Shown here: positions 58,147 through 64,000 of the stretch, piece after piece
How the letters are laid out: every line of letters begins with the position of its first letter
How positions within the stretch are numbered: position 1 is the stretch's first letter
Assembly: GCF_001029105.3 (NCBI RefSeq)
Contig: NZ_CP011807.3
Coordinates: 2,232,001 to 2,296,000 of the forward strand
Length of the DNA: 64,000 nt
Direction of reading: 5' to 3'
Source: Pandoraea faecigallinarum
Lineage (GTDB): Bacteria; Pseudomonadota; Gammaproteobacteria; Burkholderiales; Burkholderiaceae
Notes under the pieces: generated by a model
Database searches by the model: none
Told to the model about the DNA's origin: nothing
The model's input: the letters and a program-made list of their open reading frames with translations, nothing else
Made by a program: the position numbers and the translations under genes

Positions 58147-59742
58147 GTGCTGTCTACCGCCAATATCACGATGCAATTCGGCGCCAAGCCGCTCTTCGAG
58201 AACATCTCCGTCAAGTTCGGCGGGGGCAACCGCTATGGCCTGATCGGCGCGAACGGCTGCGGCAAGTCGACGTTCATGAAGATTCTCGGCGGCGATCTCG
58301 AGCCGAGCGCCGGCAACGTCATGCTCGAACCCAACGTGCGTCTGGGTAAGCTCAAACAGGACCAGTTCGCGTACGAAGACATGCGTGTGCTGGACGTCGT
58401 GATGATGGGGCACACCGAGATGTGGGCAGCCATGAGCGAGCGCGACGCGATCTACGCCAATCCGGAGGCGACCGACGACGACTACATGCACGCCGCCGAA
58501 CTCGAAGCGAAGTTCGCCGAGTACGACGGCTACACGGCCGAAGCGCGTGCGGGCGAACTGCTGCTGGGCGTGGGCATTCCGACGGATCAGCATCAGGGCC
58601 CGATGAGCAATGTCGCGCCGGGCTGGAAGCTGCGTGTGCTGCTCGCGCAGGCGCTGTTTTCGAATCCGGATGTGCTGTTGCTCGACGAGCCGACCAACAA
58701 CCTGGACATCAACACGATCCGCTGGCTGGAAGATGTGCTCAACGAGCGCAACTCCACCATGATCATCATTTCGCACGATCGCCACTTCCTGAACGCCGTG
58801 TGCACGCACATGGCCGATATGGACTACGGCACGCTGAAGATCTACCCGGGCAACTACGACGACTACATGCTGGCCTCGGCACAGGCCCGCGAGCGCCAGA
58901 TGGCGGCCAACACGAAGGCGAAGGAACGCATTACCGACCTGCAGGACTTTGTGCGTCGCTTCTCGGCGAACAAGTCGAAGGCGCGTCAGGCGACGAGCCG
59001 TCTCAAGCAGATCGAGAAGATCAAGGTCGAGGACATCAAGCCGTCGTCACGTCAGAACCCATTCATCCGCTTCGAATTCGAGAAGAAGCTGCACAACCTC
59101 GCGTTCGAATTCGAGGGTATTTCCAAGTCGTACGACCGTCAGATTTTCAAGAACTACTCGGGCGCCGTGCGCGCGGGCGAACGTGTGGCCATCATCGGTG
59201 AGAACGGTGCGGGCAAGACGACCCTGCTGCGTAGTCTCATGGCGGATCTGGCCCTCGACGCAGGCACGGTGAAATGGGCCGAGAACGCGAACATCGGTTA
59301 TTTCCCGCAGGACACGTCCGAGGCGTTTCCGGAAGACCAGACGCTGACCGACTGGATGGCGCAGTGGGGCAAGGAGGGCGACGACGATCAGGTGATTCGC
59401 GGCTCGCTTGGCCGTCTGTTGTTCGGCGGCGACGATGTGGGCAAGTCCGTGCGAGTGCTCTCCGGCGGGGAGAAGGGGCGCATGATCTGGGGCAAGCTGA
59501 TGCTGGGCCGTCACAACGTCATGATGATGGACGAGCCGACCAACCACATGGACATGGAATCGATCGAGTCGCTTCAGATCGCGCTCGACAAGTATCCGGG
59601 CACGCTCGTCTTTGTCTCGCATGACCGTGAATTCGTGTCGGGGCTGGCCACGCGCATCATCGAAGTGAAGAGCGACGGTACGCTGGTCGATTACGCCGGT
59701 ACATACGAGGAATATCTCGCCAGCCAGGGCGTGGAAGTCTGA
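58147..59742 (+). CDS. ybiT: ABC-F family ATPase YbiT
   Basis: Ribosome-associated translation factor of the ABC-F class, 531 residues, very close in length to E. coli YbiT. Two ATPase domains: Walker [10 protein letters not shown] with WLEDVLN and [12 protein letters not shown], then Walker [10 protein letters not shown] with LSGGEKGRM and [13 protein letters not shown]. The linker ([16 protein letters not shown]) contains the P-site tRNA interaction motif region. The start is GTG at 58147, which matches the YbiT N-terminus ([20 protein letters not shown]); the frame is open upstream to an in-frame ATG at 58087 and beyond, without conservation. Confidence 0.93.
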   Translation: MLSTANITMQFGAKPLFENISVKFGGGNRYGLIGANGCGKSTFMKILGGDLEPSAGNVMLEPNVRLGKLKQDQFAYEDMRVLDVVMMGHTEMWAAMSERDAIYANPEATDDDYMHAAELEAKFAEYDGYTAEARAGELLLGVGIPTDQHQGPMSNVAPGWKLRVLLAQALFSNPDVLLLDEPTNNLDINTIRWLEDVLNERNSTMIIISHDRHFLNAVCTHMADMDYGTLKIYPGNYDDYMLASAQARERQMAANTKAKERITDLQDFVRRFSANKSKARQATSRLKQIEKIKVEDIKPSSRQNPFIRFEFEKKLHNLAFEFEGISKSYDRQIFKNYSGAVRAGERVAIIGENGAGKTTLLRSLMADLALDAGTVKWAENANIGYFPQDTSEAFPEDQTLTDWMAQWGKEGDDDQVIRGSLGRLLFGGDDVGKSVRVLSGGEKGRMIWGKLMLGRHNVMMMDEPTNHMDMESIESLQIALDKYPGTLVFVSHDREFVSGLATRIIEVKSDGTLVDYAGTYEEYLASQGVEV

Positions 59743-59782
59743 CGCAGGGCACGCACGGCGCGTATTTCCCGGTAATTCGTCG

Positions 59783-59815
59783 ACAGGGCGCTTGCATGGC
59801 AGGCGCCCTGTTTGC
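59783..59815 (+). terminator. Terminator-like hairpin after ybiT
   Basis: Stem of 9 bp (59783-59791 with 59803-59811) extended by three weaker pairs, 5-nt loop, followed by TTGCGTTT, a short T-rich tail. Confidence 0.65.
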
Positions 59816-60008
59816 GTTTACTGCATTTACGCGGCAACGATGGGGAAACGATGGCGTCCGGTTACCGTCTCGGAAAACGGGAAGAGGCGGATCGGAATCG
59901 ACCGATTTCATCCTTGGCATGAGAAGCGGGGCGGTGAGCGGACTACAATGGCCGTTCGTCAGTGGTTCGCTATTCATCGGTTGCTCAGACGCGAGCAGGA
60001 GGCATTGC

Positions 60009-61442
60009 ATGAAGACGTACGACAGGTTTTTCATTGACGGACGGTGGGTAACACCGGTCGGGCGCGGCACGCTGGACGTTTTTCATTCGGCCGACGGCAG
60101 GCTGATGGGCCGCATTCCCGAAGGTGCCGCCGAAGACGCGCAAGCCGCCGTTGCGGCCGCGCGCAAGGCACGTGACACGTGGGCGGCCACACCGGCGGCC
60201 GAGCGTGCCGGTTACCTGCGCAAGATCGCTGCGGGCCTCAAGGCACGCACCGACGAACTGGCGCAGGTCATGACGGGTGAGACGGGCATGCCGATCAAGC
60301 TCGTGCGTGCCATTCAGGTCGGTGGTCCTGTGTACCACTGGAACAACTACGCGGAACTGGCGGAAACGTTCGAATTCGAGGCGCGCGTGGGTAATTCGCT
60401 CGTGGTGCGCGAGCCGGTGGGGGTGGTCGGTGCGATTACGCCGTGGAACTATCCGCTTAACCAGATCACGTTGAAAGTGGCGCCTGCGCTGGCGGCGGGC
60501 TGCACCGTTGTGCTGAAGCCATCGGAGGTGGCGCCGTTCAATGCCTTCATTCTGGCCGAGGTCATTGCCGAAGCCGGATTGCCGGCGGGCGTTTTCAATC
60601 TGGTGACGGGGCTGGGGCCGGTCGTCGGCGAGGTGCTCGCCCGGCATCCGGACGTCGACATGGTGTCGTTTACCGGTTCGACGCGTGCGGGCAAGCGCGT
60701 GTCGGAAGTGGCGTCGCAAACGGTCAAACGTGTGGCGCTGGAGTTGGGGGGCAAGTCGGCGTCGGTCATTCTCGACGATGCGGATCTTGCGGTTGCGGTG
60801 AAAGGCACGCTTAACGCCTGCTATTTGAACTCGGGGCAGACTTGCTCGGCTCACACGCGCATGCTGGTGCCGGCATCGCGCTATGACGAGATCAAGGCGC
60901 TGGCGAAGGACGCCGTGGCGCGTTTCACGCTGGGGGATCCGCGTGAGGAAACAACGCGTCTCGGGCCGCTGGCTTCCGCGGCACAGCAAGAACGTGTGCA
61001 AACGTATATCCGCAAGGGGTTGTCCGAAGGTGCTGAGTTGATCGCCGGGGGAGACGCGGTGCCGGCAGGTTTCGAGGCGGGCTTTTTCGTGCAGCCGACC
61101 GTGCTCGGGCGCGTAACGCCGGATGCCACGGTAGCGCAAGAAGAGATTTTTGGCCCTGTACTATCGATCATTACGTATCAGGATGAGGCCGATGCGGTGC
61201 GCATCGCCAACGACTCCATCTACGGTCTGGGCGGGGCCGTATGGTCAGGCGACGAGGCGCGCGCCGTGCGCGTGGCGCGTCAGATCCGGACCGGGCAGGT
61301 GGACATCAACGGCGGGGAGTTCAATGTGCGGGCCCCGTTCGGCGGTTTCAAGCAATCGGGGCACGGACGTGAAAACGGCGTGTACGGCTTCGAGGAGTTT
61401 CTTGAGTACAAGTCGCTCCAGTTCAAGTCTGCGAAGTCGTAG
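60009..61442 (+). CDS. NAD(P)-dependent aldehyde dehydrogenase
   Basis: A 477-residue class 3-type ALDH fold enzyme of the broad aldehyde dehydrogenase family. Conserved parts are [20 protein letters not shown], the general base Glu245 in [13 protein letters not shown], catalytic Cys279 in [12 protein letters not shown], and [15 protein letters not shown]. The C-terminal [13 protein letters not shown] is standard. The substrate cannot be told from sequence. ATG 60009 was chosen over an upstream open frame; GAGGA lies at 59997-60001. Its 3' end overlaps the DUF1289 gene tail by 20 nt. Confidence 0.92.
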   Translation: MKTYDRFFIDGRWVTPVGRGTLDVFHSADGRLMGRIPEGAAEDAQAAVAAARKARDTWAATPAAERAGYLRKIAAGLKARTDELAQVMTGETGMPIKLVRAIQVGGPVYHWNNYAELAETFEFEARVGNSLVVREPVGVVGAITPWNYPLNQITLKVAPALAAGCTVVLKPSEVAPFNAFILAEVIAEAGLPAGVFNLVTGLGPVVGEVLARHPDVDMVSFTGSTRAGKRVSEVASQTVKRVALELGGKSASVILDDADLAVAVKGTLNACYLNSGQTCSAHTRMLVPASRYDEIKALAKDAVARFTLGDPREETTRLGPLASAAQQERVQTYIRKGLSEGAELIAGGDAVPAGFEAGFFVQPTVLGRVTPDATVAQEEIFGPVLSIITYQDEADAVRIANDSIYGLGGAVWSGDEARAVRVARQIRTGQVDINGGEFNVRAPFGGFKQSGHGRENGVYGFEEFLEYKSLQFKSAKS

Positions 61443-61638
61443 AACTGCTGTCGCAAAAGCGCATCGCCGTGCCGTCGCGGGTGATGCGCTCCCACACCGC
61501 TGCCTTCTCCGCTTCGGTGAAGAACACCCAGTTGGAGACTTCGTAGGCGGTGCGGCCGCAGCCTTTGCAGACGTCGTCGAAAAGTGTCGAGCAAACGCCA
61601 ATGCAAGGGCTGTCGGGACGGTCGTGCAATTCGGACAT
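61423..61638 (-). CDS. DUF1289 (Fe-S-like cysteine motif) small protein
   Basis: A 71-residue protein with the DUF1289 pattern [21 protein letters not shown], four Cys that may bind metal, then the W...A motif in [17 protein letters not shown]. The function of the family is unknown. It is convergent with the aldehyde dehydrogenase gene and overlaps it by 20 nt. The start at 61638 matches the usual N-terminus; the open frame continues to 61689. Confidence 0.88.
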   Translation of the reverse strand: MSELHDRPDSPCIGVCSTLFDDVCKGCGRTAYEVSNWVFFTEAEKAAVWERITRDGTAMRFCDSSSTTSQT

Positions 61639-61803
61639 AGGAAGGCGGATTCGGCCTGCCGCAGCGGGCATGTTGAAAGACGGAGCCATTATCGCATCGA
61701 TGGCCGGATGGCTTTCGAATCTCCCTACGACGGGGTGCGAGTGGTGGACATCTCCGCCGATTTCCGCTTAGGCGGGTGCAATCTTCGATAGGTAACGATC
61801 TTT

Positions 61804-62226
61804 ATGCTGCGTAGCTGGCAACTGTTTGCGCTGGGCTCGGCGTTCTTCGCGGCGCTCACGGCGATTTTCGGCAAGCTCGGGGTGACGCAGGTCAATTCGA
61901 ACATGGCCACGCTGATTCGCACCGTCATTATTTTCGGCGTCACGCTGGCAATCGTCGGCATGCGCGGCGAATGGCAGCGGCCCACCAGCCTGAGCGCCAA
62001 CACGTGGGTATTCCTGGTCTTGTCGGGTATCGCAACGGGATTGTCGTGGCTATGCTATTTCCGGGCGCTGCAATTGGGACCGGTGTCGGGCGTCGCACCG
62101 CTCGACAAGTTGAGCGTGGCCATGGCGATGCTGATCGGCTGGGTGGTGCTGGGTGAACCGTTCTCGCTGAAGGAGGCGTTGGGCGGGGCGTTGATTCTCG
62201 CAGGAGCGTTGGTGCTGGTGTTATGA
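61804..62226 (+). CDS. Half-length EamA-family membrane protein
   Basis: A 140-residue membrane protein with about four or five helices, one EamA repeat instead of the usual two. WQLFALGSAFFAALTAIFGKLGV is the first helix and the C-terminal LSVAMAMLIGWVVLGEPFSLKEALGGALIL is the EamA signature. Such short forms are common and should work as dimers. Substrate unknown. Independent of its neighbours. Confidence 0.88.
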   Translation: MLRSWQLFALGSAFFAALTAIFGKLGVTQVNSNMATLIRTVIIFGVTLAIVGMRGEWQRPTSLSANTWVFLVLSGIATGLSWLCYFRALQLGPVSGVAPLDKLSVAMAMLIGWVVLGEPFSLKEALGGALILAGALVLVL

Positions 62227-62288
62227 ACCGGCGGGGGCGATCGGATGATCCGTCGTCCCCGGCATGGGGCGATGGCCGGTCGTTACCG

Positions 62289-63605
62289 TTACCAGCGGAA
62301 CACGCTGTAGCCGATGCGAACCTGTGACGGCGAATGGCGATTGTAGTCGAGCATGTCTTCACCGTAGCCGGTGAAGTACCCGAGCCAGATGTAACCGCCG
62401 GTGCCCGGGATGAGCTTGCCCAGAGGGTAGGTCACCTGCACGTCCACGCTGCCGTAGTTGCGCTTCATGCCCTTGCGGAAAGTGGCGCCGACCTGCCAGC
62501 CGTTCGGTTTGCCCCATAGCACGAGCAAATCCATGTAGCCGCGGTAATTCTGGATGTCGGGATTGTCCTTCTTCTCCACATAGGCGTAGAGCTTCGGTGC
62601 CACCGTCCAGTGATATTCCGACGGATTGCCGAACGTGAGGATCGGCTTGACGAAGACGGTGTTGATGCTGCGAGAGTCGTCGCCGGCCTTGCCGTTGGAC
62701 TCGTGCTCGATACCGGCGGCCACGCCCAATGAAGAGAACCAGCCAGCGCGCACGCCGGTATCGGGAATGTAATAGAACAGGCTGGGCCGGTAGTTGGAGT
62801 CGCGAAATGGTGCCGATTCAGCCTCCAGGTCCCATATCGACAACTGTGTGTAGCCGAAGTACAGATTGTCGAGGAAGGACTTCGACGCCGGGTTGTCAGG
62901 CTTCAGAATGTGGAACTTGAAGCTTAGCTGGAAGCGCGCGTTGGTGTCGCCGTTCTTTCCGAAGGCGATGTACATCGGCTCGTGTGAGGAAATACGGGCG
63001 AATTCGGCATCGGACGTGGGGGCAATCGCGTCGGGAGACGCCGCAGCGCCAACCCCCGACGCAGGTGCCGCGGCCAAGGCAGTGGCGCCAGGTGCCCCGG
63101 CTGTGCTGCCGGTCGTCCCGCCGCTTACCCCACCTTGTGCGGGCAGCGGGGCGGCGGCGACCATCGGCTCGGCGGGGGCGGCACGATCGAGGACGATGGT
63201 TGTGGTCGAGGCATCCCAGTCGACGGGCTCGATGCGGACGGTGCCCCGCAGTTCCGTTGGTAGTACTGCGGAATAGGAGATCCGGCGGAACTGGCCGTTG
63301 GCGAGCGTCACCTGCGCGGGCGCCACCGCTTCTCGCTTGAGGTGCAGCAGCGTGGGCTTGAAGTCGTCGTTGGAAATGCGAACGACGATTGCATCCGGCA
63401 GCTTGATCGTTTTGCGCCCCGGCGAGTCCTGCGTGACCAGAAGGTTCAGTTGCAACGGTGCGCCGCCGCTCAGCGCACGCGGCGGTTGCAGGAGCGAGAG
63501 ATCGGCGCGCGCAGCACCGCTCAGGGCCAGGCACAGGGCGGCCGCGCCGAACTGGATAGCGCGAAGCGGCGATGGGGCGAATGTCGCGAGATTCGTCTTG
63601 GGCAT
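62289..63605 (-). CDS. pldA: Outer membrane phospholipase A1
   Basis: A 438-residue secreted outer-membrane hydrolase. A signal peptide ends near GAARA-DLS. The N-terminal domain (about 40-160) is a beta-rich region outside the classic enzyme, followed by an Ala/Gly/Thr/Pro linker (about 165-220), then the 12-strand barrel. The catalytic triad is seen as His301-Glu-Ser303-Asn-Gly and Asn315, with the same spacing as E. coli OMPLA. The protein ends in Trp, as outer membrane proteins do. ATG 63605 is the chosen start. Confidence 0.9.
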   Translation of the reverse strand: MPKTNLATFAPSPLRAIQFGAAALCLALSGAARADLSLLQPPRALSGGAPLQLNLLVTQDSPGRKTIKLPDAIVVRISNDDFKPTLLHLKREAVAPAQVTLANGQFRRISYSAVLPTELRGTVRIEPVDWDASTTTIVLDRAAPAEPMVAAAPLPAQGGVSGGTTGSTAGAPGATALAAAPASGVGAAASPDAIAPTSDAEFARISSHEPMYIAFGKNGDTNARFQLSFKFHILKPDNPASKSFLDNLYFGYTQLSIWDLEAESAPFRDSNYRPSLFYYIPDTGVRAGWFSSLGVAAGIEHESNGKAGDDSRSINTVFVKPILTFGNPSEYHWTVAPKLYAYVEKKDNPDIQNYRGYMDLLVLWGKPNGWQVGATFRKGMKRNYGSVDVQVTYPLGKLIPGTGGYIWLGYFTGYGEDMLDYNRHSPSQVRIGYSVFRW

Positions 63606-63624
63606 CGGTCCGGTCTGAGTTGGC

Positions 63625-63650
63625 GACTTCAGGCCGGGATGCCTGAAGTC
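63625..63650 (-). other. Hairpin between the GGDEF and pldA genes
   Basis: A 10-bp perfect stem (63625-63634 with 63641-63650) and 6-nt loop lie immediately after the GGDEF stop (63653) and before pldA (63605). No T tract follows on the minus strand, so it is not a clear terminator. Confidence 0.45.
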
Positions 63651-63652
63651 GG

Positions 63653-64000
63653 TTACGTCCCGCCCCGGGTAAGCACCCGGAGGTCGGATTCGCGGGCGCA
63701 GCGATCGCGTCCGCGAGATTTGGCCAGGTACAGCGCTGCGTCGGCGCGTTGCAGCCACGCATTGTCGTCGTCTCCCGCATGCCATTGGGCCACGCCGGCA
63801 CTTATCGTGAACTTTAGCGAACGGCCGTCGACATCGATGCGCGCTGCGCGAACCGCCTCGCGCAAGCGTTCGGCGGCGTCAAAGGCCCGTGCCTCGGTAG
63901 CGCCACTCAGGATAATAGCGAATTCTTCGCCGCCCAAACGACCGCAAATGTCATCTTCGCGTAACGAATCGTGACAAAGACGCACGAACGTGGCCAATAC
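63653..64000 (-). CDS. GGDEF-domain protein (diguanylate cyclase), C-terminal part
   Basis: Makes cyclic di-GMP if active. Only the last 115 codons are present; the gene continues beyond the window's right edge. The active-site motif RLGGEEFAIIL is intact (GGEEF variant), followed by FDAAERLREAV and ISAGVAQW, then LQRADAALYLAKSRGRDR. The N-terminal sensory region is not visible. Confidence 0.93.
   Translation of the reverse strand, partial: VLATFVRLCHDSLREDDICGRLGGEEFAIILSGATEARAFDAAERLREAVRAARIDVDGRSLKFTISAGVAQWHAGDDDNAWLQRADAALYLAKSRGRDRCARESDLRVLTRGGT

Overview
The window reads as one continuous chromosomal stretch of a GC-rich betaproteobacterium of the order Burkholderiales. The evidence is the conserved block pyrH-frr-uppS-cdsA-dxr-rseP-bamA-skp-lpxD-fabZ-lpxA-lpxB-rnhB followed by ppsR/ppsA, the NfeD/SPFH pair, smpB/ratA and guaB/guaA. 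Pandoraea is my best guess at genus, from general resemblance only. No tRNA, rRNA or CRISPR array is visible.

Layout. 1-13.5 kb: a dense plus-strand housekeeping series for pyrimidine and isoprenoid precursors, phospholipid, outer-membrane assembly and lipid A, often with 1-4 nt overlaps, ending at a bidirectional terminator. 13.6-17.2 kb: divergent ppsR and ppsA, which share an upstream motif. 17.3-20.4 kb: NfeD and SPFH membrane proteins, smpB, and the ratA/rnfH pair. 20.5-25.6 kb: an EamA-type exporter preceded by a 15-copy octanucleotide repeat, then guaB, a small membrane protein and guaA. 25.6-30.7 kb: an accessory stretch with an SDR enzyme lacking the usual catalytic Tyr/Lys, a LysR gene broken after about 50 codons, an MFS exporter with its divergent LysR regulator, a LON-domain protein and an orphan ParB-like protein. 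30.8-36.4 kb: a LivFGMHK-type ABC importer divergent from a GntR regulator, with three evenly spaced GGATCC palindromes between them. 36.6-38.1 kb: tadA and ldcA.

38.4-57.9 kb is a purine and ureide salvage/degradation region: allantoinase (puuE), OHCU decarboxylase (uraD), allantoicase (alc), ureidoglycolate lyase (allA), a MATE transporter, the membrane cytochrome-c urate oxidase (puuD), HIU hydrolase (uraH), a NAT/NCS2 purine permease, a probable 8-oxoguanine deaminase, a LysR regulator and a four-gene BMP-type nucleoside ABC importer. Together these can take 8-oxoguanine or urate to glyoxylate and urea; no xanthine dehydrogenase or urease is in the window. Two insertion sequences cut this region. 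An IS1182-family element (41828-43396) sits in a terminator hairpin and has duplicated all 22 bp of it. An IS1111-group IS110 element (about 46981-48407) lies between the uraH start codon and what looks like its original ribosome binding site.

58.1-64 kb: the ABC-F protein YbiT, an aldehyde dehydrogenase, a DUF1289 protein, a half-length EamA protein, an outer-membrane phospholipase A1 and the C-terminal end of a GGDEF protein cut by the window edge.

All identifications come from reading the sequence and recalling protein families. No database search was run.
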